Assembly (NCBI RefSeq): GCF_022026395.1
Contig: NZ_CP041767.1
Location: forward strand, 88,501 to 152,500
Length of the DNA stretch: 64,000 bases
Direction of reading: 5' to 3'
Source: Brevibacillus brevis
Lineage (GTDB): Bacteria; Bacillota; Bacilli; Brevibacillales; Brevibacillaceae
Part shown: positions 27,901 through 36,980 of the stretch, piece after piece
Numbering within the stretch: position 1 is the stretch's first letter
Layout: the number at the start of each line of letters is the position of its first letter
Program-made: the position numbers and the translations under genes
The notes under the pieces: generated by a model
The model's database searches: none
Told to the model about the DNA's origin: nothing
Seen by the model: only the letters and a program-made list of their open reading frames with translations

Positions 27901-30900
27901 ATGCAAGTCATCATTAACCCGATGAAACAGGACACGAACGTCGGGACAATCGTGGCTGGTTTGGAGAAGGGGCTACATGAGCAGCTTGTCTCTGGCTTGG
28001 CTGGTTCCGCGCGACAAGTATTGATGGCGTCATTGCAACAAATGTCAGATCGTCCGGTCTGCGTAGTGACGCATAACATGTACCAAGCACAAAAAGTATA
28101 CGAAGATTTGATCGAGTTGGTTCCCTCTGATCAGGTGTTGCTTTATCCCGGTAATGAGCTGATTGGCTCTGAGCTTGCCATTGCCAGCCCTGAAATGCTG
28201 GCGCAGCGAATTCATGTATTCAACCGTCTGGCCCAAGGCTTTACGGGTTTTTTGGTTGCACCTTTTGCTGGCTTGCGTCGTTTGGTCGTTCCTCCGCAGG
28301 TATGGAAGGAAGCACAGATTCAGTTGTCCGTCGGTGATGAGCTTGATATCGAATCCTTTTTGCTCCGATGTATTGAGCTTGGCTATGAGCGAGTGGACAT
28401 GGTCGAGCGCAAGGGAGAAATGAGTATTCGCGGTGGAATTATCGACTTGTATCCGATCGATTCAGAGTGGCCGGTGCGGATTGAGCTTTTTGATGTGGAG
28501 ATCGACTCGATCCGTACATTTGACATGCTCTCTCAACGTTCATTGGAATCCGTCCAGACGTATGTTCTTGGTCCAGCGAAAGAAATGATTGCTTCGACTC
28601 CGTTATTGCAGGAATCGGCTGTTCGCCTAGAACAAAAGCTGGGAGAAACCCTCGCTAATTTGAAGGATGGGGCTGCCAAGGAAAAAGTCATGGAGCGAAT
28701 CGGCTCTGATGCAGAGAGAATGAAGCAGGGACAGCGTTTTGCGCAGCTGTATTCGTACATCTCTGTCATTTACCCGACTGGCGATACATTATTGTCCTAT
28801 ATGCCTTCCGATACCTTGCTGATCGTTGATGAGCCTTCTCGCGTGTTGGATACGGCAGCGCAACTGCAAAAAGAAGAAGGGGAATGGCTGACAGGACGCA
28901 TCGTCCAGGGCGAATATATGTCCAATCTCAGCCTGTCGCGTACGTACGACGAGATCGTGTCGACGAAAAAGCGCCAGATTGTTTACCTATCCCTGTTTTT
29001 GAGACAATCACCGAAGACTCAGCCGCAAAACATCGTAAATCTGACTTGCCGTACCATGCAAAACTTCCACGGACAGATGAACGTGCTGAAAACAGAGCTG
29101 GCCCGTTGGAAGAAGTCTCAGGATCAGATCGTCTTTGTCGCAGCTGATTTGGAGCGTGCGAAGCGACTGGAGCGTGTCCTGCATGACTACGAAATGGAAG
29201 CCGATGTTTTAACAGAAGCAGTGGAAACGGTGCCTCCAGGGCGTCCTACGATCATTTTAGGAAACCTCCAGACAGGTTTTGAGCTGCCGCTAAACAAGCT
29301 GGTTGTTATTACGGAAGGTGAAGTATTTACCGCGAAACAGCGCAAGGCGCGCAAAGTTCAGCAGACGATGAACAACGCGGAGCGTATCAAAAACTACCTC
29401 GAACTAAAGCCCGGTGATTTCGTCGTGCACGTGAATCACGGGATTGGAAAATACCTTGGAATTGAAACCAAAGAAATTCTCGGAATTCATAAAGATTACC
29501 TTCATATTCAATACGCAGCAGGAGACAGTCTGTTTGTTCCGATTGATCAAATCGACCATGTGCAGAAGTACGTGGCGAGCGAAGAGGCACAGCCGAAGAT
29601 CTACAGCTTGGGCGGCAGCGAATGGAAACGCGTCAAAAACAAAGTCCAGTCGTCTGTAAAGGATATCGCCGAAGATTTGATCAAACTGTATGCAGCCCGC
29701 GAATCGGCTGTCGGTCATACATTCTCTCCCGACACGGCAGAGCAGCGTGAATTTGAGGCGATGTTCCCGTATCAGGAAACACAAGACCAGCTCCGCGCGA
29801 TTTCGGAAGTGAAAGCGGACATGGAGCGCAAACGCCCGATGGATCGCCTCGTTTGTGGAGACGTGGGTTACGGGAAGACAGAGGTTGCGATTCGTGCTGC
29901 CTTCAAGGCTGTCATGGACGGAAAACAGGTAGCCGTTTTGGTTCCAACTACGATTCTGGCGCAACAGCATTACGAGACGTTCCGTGAGCGTTTTGCGGAG
30001 TATCCGATCCGCGTGGAGGTATTGAGTCGATTCCGTTCGCGCAAAGAGCAGAACGCCACACTAAAAGGACTGAAGGAAGGCACAGTCGATGTTGTCATCG
30101 GTACGCACCGTCTGCTTTCCAAAGACCTGACATTCCGCGAGCTCGGTCTGTTAATCGTAGACGAGGAGCAGCGCTTCGGTGTGAGTCACAAGGAAAAGCT
30201 GAAGCAAATCAAAACAAATGTGGATGTCATGACTCTGACCGCTACGCCGATTCCACGTACCTTGCACATGTCGATGCTCGGTGTGCGTGATTTGTCTGTC
30301 ATTGAAACGCCGCCAGAAAATCGTTTTCCGGTACAGACGTATGTGATGGATTACAGCCCTGCTTTGGTTCGCGAAGCGATTGAGCGTGAGATGGCTCGTG
30401 ATGGGCAAGTGTTCTTCCTCTACAACCAAGTACAGGGAATCGAACAGATGGCGGAGCAGATTTCCATGCTCGTTCCTGACGCGCGCATCGCTGTAGCGCA
30501 TGGACAGATGAACGAAAGCGAGCTGGAAGGCGTCATTCTCGACTTTTTGGAAGGGAATTTTGACGTGTTGGTCAGCACGACTATCATTGAGACCGGGGTG
30601 GACATCCCGAACGTCAATACGCTGATTATTTACAATGCAGACAAAATGGGCTTATCCCAGCTGTATCAGCTGCGTGGACGTGTAGGTCGTTCCAATCGAA
30701 TTGCGTACGCTTACTTTACGTATCAACGGGACAAGGTGCTGACAGAGGTAGCGGAAAAACGCCTGCAAGCCATCAAGGAATTTACCGAGCTCGGCTCTGG
30801 TTTCAAGATCGCGATGCGAGACTTGTCCATTCGTGGAGCTGGTAATTTGCTGGGCGCGGAGCAGCATGGTTTTATTAATACGGTCGGATTCGACTTGTAC

Positions 30901-31449
30901 AGCCAGATGCTGAAAGAAGCCATTGATGAGCTGAAGGGCGAAGTCAAACAAGAAATTGTCACACCTGTGGAGATCAATCTGCAACTGGATGCCTATATTC
31001 CGTCGATGTACATTACGGACAGCCGACAAAAAATCGAGATGTACAAAAAGTTTGTCGCGGTGTCTACATTGGAGGACGTCGACGATTTGGCAGAAGAGCT
31101 GCTAGACCGTTTTGGACCAGTTCCGAAGCCAGTTGATAATCTGCTGACCATTTCCCGTTTGCGTGTGTATGCCTTAAAGCACCACATCACCGAAATTAGC
31201 CAAAAGAATCCAGACGAGATAAAATTGGTCCTGCACCCTAGCCAGAACAACAACATCGATGGTGGAGCGCTGTTTGCGCTTACCAGTAACTGGAGCAAGA
31301 GGGTAGGGCTGTCGGGTGGACAACAGATCACGATTGCTGTTAAAGTAAAGGGGTTAAAGGAAGATGAGGGCGTGCAGTTGGTTGAAAAGCTGCTGCGTCA
31401 ATTTCACCAGGTGCGAAGAGACACCGGTACGGAGAGTCCTGTGTCATAA
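27901..31449 (+). CDS. mfd: Transcription-repair coupling factor Mfd
   Basis: A 1182-aa SF2 translocase that removes RNA polymerase stalled at lesions and recruits UvrA. The N-terminal UvrB-homology region covers about 1-350. The RNA-polymerase-interacting CarD-like domain is near 505-570 (GDFVVHVNHGIGKYLGI). The helicase core has Walker A CGDVGYGKTEVAIRAA near 658, VVIGTHRLL, the DEEQ box VDEEQRFGV and TATPIPRTLHMS. The TRG motif region QLRGRVGRSNRIAYAY is near 920. A C-terminal D7 domain follows. It is full length and lies in the conserved fin-mfd-spoVT order apart from one inserted gene. Confidence 0.98.
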   Translation: MQVIINPMKQDTNVGTIVAGLEKGLHEQLVSGLAGSARQVLMASLQQMSDRPVCVVTHNMYQAQKVYEDLIELVPSDQVLLYPGNELIGSELAIASPEMLAQRIHVFNRLAQGFTGFLVAPFAGLRRLVVPPQVWKEAQIQLSVGDELDIESFLLRCIELGYERVDMVERKGEMSIRGGIIDLYPIDSEWPVRIELFDVEIDSIRTFDMLSQRSLESVQTYVLGPAKEMIASTPLLQESAVRLEQKLGETLANLKDGAAKEKVMERIGSDAERMKQGQRFAQLYSYISVIYPTGDTLLSYMPSDTLLIVDEPSRVLDTAAQLQKEEGEWLTGRIVQGEYMSNLSLSRTYDEIVSTKKRQIVYLSLFLRQSPKTQPQNIVNLTCRTMQNFHGQMNVLKTELARWKKSQDQIVFVAADLERAKRLERVLHDYEMEADVLTEAVETVPPGRPTIILGNLQTGFELPLNKLVVITEGEVFTAKQRKARKVQQTMNNAERIKNYLELKPGDFVVHVNHGIGKYLGIETKEILGIHKDYLHIQYAAGDSLFVPIDQIDHVQKYVASEEAQPKIYSLGGSEWKRVKNKVQSSVKDIAEDLIKLYAARESAVGHTFSPDTAEQREFEAMFPYQETQDQLRAISEVKADMERKRPMDRLVCGDVGYGKTEVAIRAAFKAVMDGKQVAVLVPTTILAQQHYETFRERFAEYPIRVEVLSRFRSRKEQNATLKGLKEGTVDVVIGTHRLLSKDLTFRELGLLIVDEEQRFGVSHKEKLKQIKTNVDVMTLTATPIPRTLHMSMLGVRDLSVIETPPENRFPVQTYVMDYSPALVREAIEREMARDGQVFFLYNQVQGIEQMAEQISMLVPDARIAVAHGQMNESELEGVILDFLEGNFDVLVSTTIIETGVDIPNVNTLIIYNADKMGLSQLYQLRGRVGRSNRIAYAYFTYQRDKVLTEVAEKRLQAIKEFTELGSGFKIAMRDLSIRGAGNLLGAEQHGFINTVGFDLYSQMLKEAIDELKGEVKQEIVTPVEINLQLDAYIPSMYITDSRQKIEMYKKFVAVSTLEDVDDLAEELLDRFGPVPKPVDNLLTISRLRVYALKHHITEISQKNPDEIKLVLHPSQNNNIDGGALFALTSNWSKRVGLSGGQQITIAVKVKGLKEDEGVQLVEKLLRQFHQVRRDTGTESPVS

Positions 31450-31489
31450 CTGACAAAATGGGCTTGCCCGGGAAGGGAGAACCTTATTT

Positions 31490-32557
31490 ATGAAACGTTC
31501 TGTAGCGATTCTATCTTCGGCTGTTCTGGTCGTGGCACTCATGTCTGGTTGCGGCGGAAAAGCAGAAGAAGCGAAACAAGAAACAAAAACTCCAGCGAAT
31601 CAGACAGATGGCAGCAATCAAGCTGCTAACGATCCTTTGGTACAATTCCCTAAACTCACTCTGCCTTACGCAGCAGACCAGAAAGCGGTCGTTGTGGAGT
31701 ATCAAGGAGGAACTGTAACAGGAAAAGAGTTCGAAGAGTTCCTGCGTGTCATTAACTTCATGAACCCACAACAAGGTACCATGATTGAAATGGCTGATAG
31801 CAACTCACTGAAGGCTTTTGCTCGTGAGTATACAGCTACCAAGGTTTTGGCTAGCCGTTCCGACGATGCCATGAAAAAAGAGTCCAAAGAACTCGCTGAG
31901 AAAACTTTCGAGAAAATCAAAACGCAGTACATGGGCTTTTTGGGCAAGGATGAAGCTAAGTTCACCAAGCTCATGGAAGGCCAAGGCGTAACCAAGGATA
32001 TGATCGTCAATCAGATGGACCTGATCAACCAGTCCATCAATGTAATGAAAAAGAATATCGATGATGCTACGCTGAAGCAAACCTATGATCAAATGGACAA
32101 AGCTTCCCGTACGGTTGCTTCTGTTCGCCACATTCTGATCTCTACCGAAAAGCGCACACCAGAAGAGGCGTTGAAAATCTCCAACGACTTGGAAGCGCGC
32201 CTGAAAAAGGGTGAAGACTTCGCGAAGCTGGCAACAGAATTCACAGATGACCCAGGCAGCAAGCAGTCTGGGGGCTTGTACGAAAATGCGGATGTAACGC
32301 AATGGGTGCCAGAATTTAAAGAAGCATCCCTGACACAAAAAGTCGGTGAAGTTGGCCCGCCAGTAAAAACTAATTTTGGTTACCATATTATTAAGGTCGA
32401 GAATCGCAAAGAAAAGACCTTTGATGAGATGAAAGAACAGCTCCGCGCAAGTTCTTTGGAGAAAGCGTACGATACTTTCGGCAAGAACGAGCTGGACAAG
32501 CTCATTACGAAATTCAACATCCCGCAGTCCAAAAATGATGCTCCGGCAAAGAAATAA
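31490..32557 (+). CDS. PrsA/SurA-like peptidylprolyl isomerase lipoprotein
   Basis: A 355-aa exported foldase. It has a lipoprotein signal (KRSVAILSSAVLVVALMSGC, lipobox cysteine near residue 21) and an Ala/Asn/Gln-rich linker. The SurA_N-like helical region is about 65-195, and a parvulin PPIC domain about 200-300 has VRHILISTEKRTPEEALKIS, FAKLATEFTDDPGSKQSGG and FGYHIIKVENRKE. It should sit on the outer face of the membrane and help exported proteins fold. It is inserted between mfd and spoVT, a place empty in B. subtilis. Its own terminator follows. Confidence 0.9.
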   Translation: MKRSVAILSSAVLVVALMSGCGGKAEEAKQETKTPANQTDGSNQAANDPLVQFPKLTLPYAADQKAVVVEYQGGTVTGKEFEEFLRVINFMNPQQGTMIEMADSNSLKAFAREYTATKVLASRSDDAMKKESKELAEKTFEKIKTQYMGFLGKDEAKFTKLMEGQGVTKDMIVNQMDLINQSINVMKKNIDDATLKQTYDQMDKASRTVASVRHILISTEKRTPEEALKISNDLEARLKKGEDFAKLATEFTDDPGSKQSGGLYENADVTQWVPEFKEASLTQKVGEVGPPVKTNFGYHIIKVENRKEKTFDEMKEQLRASSLEKAYDTFGKNELDKLITKFNIPQSKNDAPAKK

Positions 32558-32568
32558 GAGGTCCGCAG

Positions 32569-32598
32569 AAAAACAGGGAATTCGTTTCCCTGTTTTTT
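32569..32598 (+). terminator. Terminator of the PrsA-like gene
   Basis: AAAAACAGGGAA pairs with TTCCCTGTTTTTT around a small loop, with six T residues. Confidence 0.93.
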
Positions 32599-32607
32599 CG
32601 TTTTCTC

Positions 32608-32636
32608 GCATATTCTTCAAACGTGGGCAAATACTA
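32608..32636 (+). promoter_or_regulatory. Possible sigma-F/sigma-G promoter upstream of spoVT
   Basis: GCATA, 17 bases, AATACTA. It resembles forespore promoters. The predicted leader to spoVT would be about 150 bases, unusually long, so this is tentative. The gap 32640-32792 shows no gene. Confidence 0.35.
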
Positions 32637-32792
32637 TTATCACTCGCTACCACCCGGGGGAGAGTAATTGAAGTAACTGGCAAAAATTGATACCATCACC
32701 CATAGTTAAAATTAGAATTTGAGGAAAAAATACAACTAACCAACCACCATCTATTCACTACCCACTTCTCAGGGAAAGCGAGGCAACAAGAC

Positions 32793-33335
32793 ATGAAAGC
32801 AACTGGTATCGTTCGTCGAATTGACGACCTCGGTCGGGTCGTGATTCCTAAGGAGATTCGTCGTACACTGCGCATTCGTGAGGGCGACCCGCTTGAGATT
32901 TTTGTGGATCGTGACGGAGAAGTCATTCTCAAAAAGTATTCACCGATTGGAGAGTTGGGTGATTTTGCAAAAGAATACGCCGACTCTTTGTATGAAAGCA
33001 TGAATCATACCGTACTGATTTCAGACAGGGATACTGTCATTGCGGTGGCAGGGGCCTCCAAAAAGGAATACTTGGAGAAACCAATTGGTAGCATTGTTGA
33101 GAAATGCTTGGAGGAAAGAAAGACCAGACTGGAGAAAAACGCAGGCTCTTATGAAATTTGTCGTGATTTGAACGAGGCGATGGGCTCGTTCGTCATCGCA
33201 CCGATTGTTGCAGGAGGCGATCCAATCGGGTCCGTGATCCTCCTCAACAAAAACGAGTCAACCAAGATGAGTGATTTGGAGATCAAAATGTCGGAAACAG
33301 CGGCCGGTTTCCTGGCAAAGCAGATGGAGCAGTAG
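32793..33335 (+). CDS. spoVT: Stage V sporulation regulator SpoVT
   Basis: A 180-aa forespore transcription factor. The N-terminal 50 residues are an AbrB-type swapped-hairpin DNA-binding domain (KATGIVRRIDDLGRVVIPKE, then LRIREGDPLEIFVDRDGEV). Residues about 55-180 form a GAF-like domain that may bind a small ligand. It tunes sigma-G genes. AGGGAAAGCGAGG lies upstream of the ATG. It is a paralogue of the AbrB in this window. Confidence 0.97.
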   Translation: MKATGIVRRIDDLGRVVIPKEIRRTLRIREGDPLEIFVDRDGEVILKKYSPIGELGDFAKEYADSLYESMNHTVLISDRDTVIAVAGASKKEYLEKPIGSIVEKCLEERKTRLEKNAGSYEICRDLNEAMGSFVIAPIVAGGDPIGSVILLNKNESTKMSDLEIKMSETAAGFLAKQMEQ

Positions 33336-33346
33336 GATAGCTCAGC

Positions 33347-33377
33347 AAAAACAGCCTCGTACCCCGGGGCTGTTTTT
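33347..33377 (+). terminator. spoVT terminator
   Basis: AAAAACAGCC pairs with GGCTGTTTTT around an 11-base loop containing CCCCGG, with a T run. Confidence 0.9.
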
Positions 33378-33443
33378 CTTGTGCCTATGGCCTTGTGGTA
33401 TAATGAACGAAGTTTTAGGTTGGAGAGGAGAAATTTCACGCAC

Positions 33444-35108
33444 ATGGCTCAAGAAAAGGCTTCCGTTCAATTTGTGAAAGGCGCGGCGATACTTGGAATT
33501 GCCGGTCTTGTCTCCAAGCTTTTAGGCGCTGTATACCGCATCCCATACCAAAACATTGCCGGAGATATCGGCTTGTACGTATATATGCAAGTATACCCGC
33601 TGTACACCGCGTTGTTGATTCTAGCGACGGCGGGTTTCCCCATTGCCATCTCCAAGATCGTCTCAGAGCGCGTCGCTGTCGGAGATGCGATCGGGGCGCG
33701 CAGGGCGTTTCGAGTAGCCAGTATATCGCTGGTCGTTCTCGGGATCTTTTTCTTCTTACTGTTATATGGAGGGGCACCTATTATTGCCAGTATGATGGGT
33801 GATGAGCATTTGATTACCCCGCTCCGAGCAGTGGCTTGGTCACTGCCATTGGTGCCGATGGTTGCGATCTTGCGCGGCTATTTTCAAGGGCATCAAAATA
33901 TGATGCCGACTGGCGTCTCTCAGGTCGCTGAGCAGTTCATTCGCGTGATTTTCATTCTGGTTGCTTCATTCTGGGCGATGAACGTGTATCAGGACCCTTA
34001 CCTGGCTGGTACAGGTGCCGTTTTTGCTGCTTTTCCAGGTGCCATTGCTGCTATTCTCGTCTTGCTTTGGTATTGGAGAGCGGACAAAAAGATGGGGCAG
34101 CTGTCCGTCGGTCAAGTTCAGCAATCGGCAGCGAAACCATGGACCAATCGTCAAATACTGCGTCATCTCTTGACCTATGCCGTTCCGATTTGTATGGGCG
34201 CATTGGTTCTGCCGCTTGTTCCGCTTGTAGACTCGATGACCGTCGTCAATATGTTGCAATGGAGCGGGACCCCGGAGGATTTGGCCAAGCTTTTGAAAGG
34301 TGCATTTGACCGTGGTCAGCCACTCATTCAGTTTGGTACATTCTTCGCCACGTCCTTGTCGCTAGCATTAGTGCCTGCGATCAGTGAAGCCGTTGCCCAG
34401 CGTCAGCATCAATTGATCTCTCACCGTTCCGAAGTCGCGATTCGACTGACCTTCCTGTTGGGATTGCCTGCCTCCTTTGGACTTGCTCTGTTGGCGGAGC
34501 CGATCAACGTCATGCTCTATGGAGACAGCAACGGTACTGAGGCCCTCGCTGTACAGTCCTTCACGATTCTTTTCGCTACGGTGAGTATTGCCAGCGCGGG
34601 TATTTTGCAAGGCTTGGGACGTGTAATGCGACCTGCCCGCAACCTGTTTATTGGTGTACTGGTAAAGCTCATCCTCAATCTCGCGCTCGTCCCGTTCTGG
34701 GGTATCTCTGGTGCAGCAGTGTCCACCGTTTTAGCTTATTTAGTCGCCATGGGACTAAACGTTCTAGCGGTCATCAAATACACGGGAGCACACATCGGAT
34801 TCCGCCAAACGGTGAAAAGGCCATTCGTGTCTGTCGTGGTGATGTCGATTGTCGTGCTGATTGTGGAGTGGCTCGCTAATACAGTGCTCGGCAGTGCCGG
34901 ACTTTCAAATCGTTTGTTCTATACGCTGGTAGGCTTGATTGCTGTCGGTTCAGGAGCATTGGTCTATTTGCTGGCGCTTTTGAAAACAGGCGGACTCAGG
35001 AGAAACGATATTCAATTTTTGCCAAAAGGAAAGCGAATTGCTTCGCTGTTAACGAAATACAAGCTCCTCCCAGCGGAGAAAGCAAGAATGAACGAAAAGG
35101 AGGCGTGA
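33444..35108 (+). CDS. SpoVB/MurJ-family polysaccharide flippase (YabM-like)
   Basis: A 554-aa membrane protein with about 14 hydrophobic segments, of the MOP superfamily (MurJ/SpoVB). Landmarks: AGLVSKLLGAVYRIPYQNI near residue 20, RGYFQGHQNMMPT near 135 and QGLGRVMRPARN near 390. Family members flip lipid-linked cell-wall precursors. B. subtilis has a SpoVB-like gene, yabM, at this site. ATG 33444 is chosen since TATAAT at 33398-33403 lies inside the longer frame; GAGAGGAG is 12 bases upstream. Substrate not determined. Confidence 0.9.
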   Translation: MAQEKASVQFVKGAAILGIAGLVSKLLGAVYRIPYQNIAGDIGLYVYMQVYPLYTALLILATAGFPIAISKIVSERVAVGDAIGARRAFRVASISLVVLGIFFFLLLYGGAPIIASMMGDEHLITPLRAVAWSLPLVPMVAILRGYFQGHQNMMPTGVSQVAEQFIRVIFILVASFWAMNVYQDPYLAGTGAVFAAFPGAIAAILVLLWYWRADKKMGQLSVGQVQQSAAKPWTNRQILRHLLTYAVPICMGALVLPLVPLVDSMTVVNMLQWSGTPEDLAKLLKGAFDRGQPLIQFGTFFATSLSLALVPAISEAVAQRQHQLISHRSEVAIRLTFLLGLPASFGLALLAEPINVMLYGDSNGTEALAVQSFTILFATVSIASAGILQGLGRVMRPARNLFIGVLVKLILNLALVPFWGISGAAVSTVLAYLVAMGLNVLAVIKYTGAHIGFRQTVKRPFVSVVVMSIVVLIVEWLANTVLGSAGLSNRLFYTLVGLIAVGSGALVYLLALLKTGGLRRNDIQFLPKGKRIASLLTKYKLLPAEKARMNEKEA

Positions 35109-35111
35109 CAA

Positions 35112-36590
35112 GTGGAAATGAAGAATAAGACCATTACCGTAGTCGGTCTTGGTGCCGGGGATTTGGACCAACTCCCTTATGGCATCTATCGTACGCTCAG
35201 AGCTGCCAAACAGCTGTATTTGCGCACGAAAGAGCATCCAGTTGTAGCCGAGTTGATCGCAGAAGGCATCACGATTGAGTCCTTTGACGACGTATATGAG
35301 CAGCACGATACATTTTCCGATGTGTACACCGATATTGTGGAGCGGCTTTTTTCACGGGTAAACGAAGCGGGCAGTCTTGTTTATGCCGTGCCAGGTCATC
35401 CTTTGGTGGCGGAACGTACTGTGCAGCTGTTGTTGGCAGAGGGACCAAACCGTGGCGTAGAAATCGAAATTGGCGGCGGACAGAGCTTTATCGATCCGTT
35501 GTTTGCCCGCCTACATATCGACCCGATCGAGGGATTCTCTTTGCTGGATGGGACCGCACTCGCTGCTCATCAAGTATCACCGGGTCTGCATACGATTATC
35601 GCGCAAGTGTACGATGCGTTTGTGGCCTCTGATGTAAAGCTGACCTTGATGGAAGTGCTGCCGGACGATTACGAGGTGACGGTAGCGACAGCCGTAGGGG
35701 TAGCGGGGCAAGAAATCATTGAGACAGTGCCGTTGTATGAACTGGACAGACTCGATCATTTCGGGAATTTGTCTCTGGTGTATGTACCCCCGACGAAGGA
35801 CGAGAAGGTATCGTACCGCCAATTCTCCTACTTGAAGGAGATCGTGGCGATCCTGCGCAGTCCGGATGGATGCCCGTGGGATCGCGAGCAAACACATCAA
35901 AGCATCCGCAAAAACTTGATTGAAGAGACATACGAGGTTCTGGAGACGATCGACGACGATGATCCAGATGCGATGTGTGAGGAGCTGGGTGATTTGTTGA
36001 TGCAAATCATGCTCCATTCGCAGATGGCAGCCGAAGACGGATATTTTTCGGTAGATGATGTTGTCGCGACGTTGAATGAAAAGCTGGTTCGTCGTCACCC
36101 GCACGTATTCGGGGAAAAGAGCGCGAATGATTCCGAGGAAGCGCTGGCGAATTGGCAGGAAATCAAAGCACAGGAAAAAGCAGCAAAAGGCATCGATGTA
36201 ACGGTTCAATCACAGTTGGCGGGAGTACCGCGCGACTTGCCAGCACTGATGTATGCGTACAAGCTGCAGAAGAAAGCAGCCCAAGTCGGCTTTGACTGGG
36301 ACGATATTGCAGATGTGTACAAAAAGGTAGAAGAGGAATACCGCGAGCTGCAAGAAGCATCAGAGGAAGAACGCGCTGGCGAGTTGGGTGATTTGCTATT
36401 TGCGGTAGTCAATCTGGCGCGCTTCCTCGGGCTCGATCCGGAGGAAGCCCTCGCATTGACCAACAACAAGTTCAAGAAGCGCTTTTCCTATATTGAAAGC
36501 AAGCTGCAAGAAGCGGGCCGTACCTTTGAGCAGACGGACCTGCAAGAGATGGACAAATGGTGGGAGGAAGCCAAACATGAGACTCGATAA
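35112..36590 (+). CDS. mazG: YabN: tetrapyrrole methylase-like domain fused to MazG pyrophosphohydrolase
   Basis: A 492-aa fusion. Residues about 5-215 are a tetrapyrrole-methylase-like domain (ITVVGLGAGDLDQLPYGIYR, then VYAVPGHPLVAERTV). About 240-490 are two MazG domains. The first has LRSPDGCPWDREQTHQS and the EExxE..ExxD motif (EETYEVLETIDD and EELGDLLMQIM); the second has EEEYRELQ and ELGDLLFAVVNLARFLG. MazG hydrolyses nucleoside triphosphates, including aberrant ones. GTG 35112 follows AAAAGGAGGCGTGA. The stop overlaps rqcP. Confidence 0.95.
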   Translation: MEMKNKTITVVGLGAGDLDQLPYGIYRTLRAAKQLYLRTKEHPVVAELIAEGITIESFDDVYEQHDTFSDVYTDIVERLFSRVNEAGSLVYAVPGHPLVAERTVQLLLAEGPNRGVEIEIGGGQSFIDPLFARLHIDPIEGFSLLDGTALAAHQVSPGLHTIIAQVYDAFVASDVKLTLMEVLPDDYEVTVATAVGVAGQEIIETVPLYELDRLDHFGNLSLVYVPPTKDEKVSYRQFSYLKEIVAILRSPDGCPWDREQTHQSIRKNLIEETYEVLETIDDDDPDAMCEELGDLLMQIMLHSQMAAEDGYFSVDDVVATLNEKLVRRHPHVFGEKSANDSEEALANWQEIKAQEKAAKGIDVTVQSQLAGVPRDLPALMYAYKLQKKAAQVGFDWDDIADVYKKVEEEYRELQEASEEERAGELGDLLFAVVNLARFLGLDPEEALALTNNKFKKRFSYIESKLQEAGRTFEQTDLQEMDKWWEEAKHETR

Positions 36591-36870
36591 ATATTTGAAA
36601 GTGTCTCGACTGATCAAGCGACGCACGCTTGCAAAAGAAGTGTGCGACAAACAGCGTGTGGAAATCAACGATCGTCCTGCAAAGGCGTCCAGTAACGTGA
36701 AAATCGGCGACAAGCTGGCAATCCGCTTCGGACAAAAAATCGTGTCGGTAAAAGTAGAGGACATCAAAGAAAACCCGCGCAAGGAAGAAGCGGCTTCGCT
36801 GTATACCGTCATCGGCGAAGTTCCCGTTCCGCGTGATGAAAAAGAAGAAGACGCCTACCTCAAAGGGTAA
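36577..36870 (+). CDS. rqcP: Ribosome-associated quality control protein RqcP (YabO, S4 domain)
   Basis: A 97-aa protein starting MRLDKYLKVSRLIKRRTLAK, an S4 RNA-binding domain, with VEINDRPAKASSNVKIGDKL. In B. subtilis RqcP binds the large subunit and works with RqcH in adding alanine tails to stalled peptides. The ATG overlaps the mazG stop by 14 bases behind GGGAGGAAG, implying coupling. A terminator follows. Confidence 0.94.
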   Translation: MRLDKYLKVSRLIKRRTLAKEVCDKQRVEINDRPAKASSNVKIGDKLAIRFGQKIVSVKVEDIKENPRKEEAASLYTVIGEVPVPRDEKEEDAYLKG

Positions 36871-36885
36871 TGTTCAAACGAAAAG

Positions 36886-36912
36886 AGACTGCCGGGATGG
36901 CAGTCTTTTTTT
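36886..36912 (+). terminator. rqcP terminator
   Basis: AGACTGCC pairs with GGCAGTCT around a five-base loop, followed by a T run. Confidence 0.93.
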
Positions 36913-36980
36913 AGGCTTTTTTCCCAACCAAAGGATATAATGAGAGTACCTGAAGGCATTTCCGAAGGGATGTGTGCTGT

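Noticed and set aside
31805..32683. 292-codon open frame on the minus strand
   Set aside because: Antisense to the PrsA-like gene and running through its terminator.
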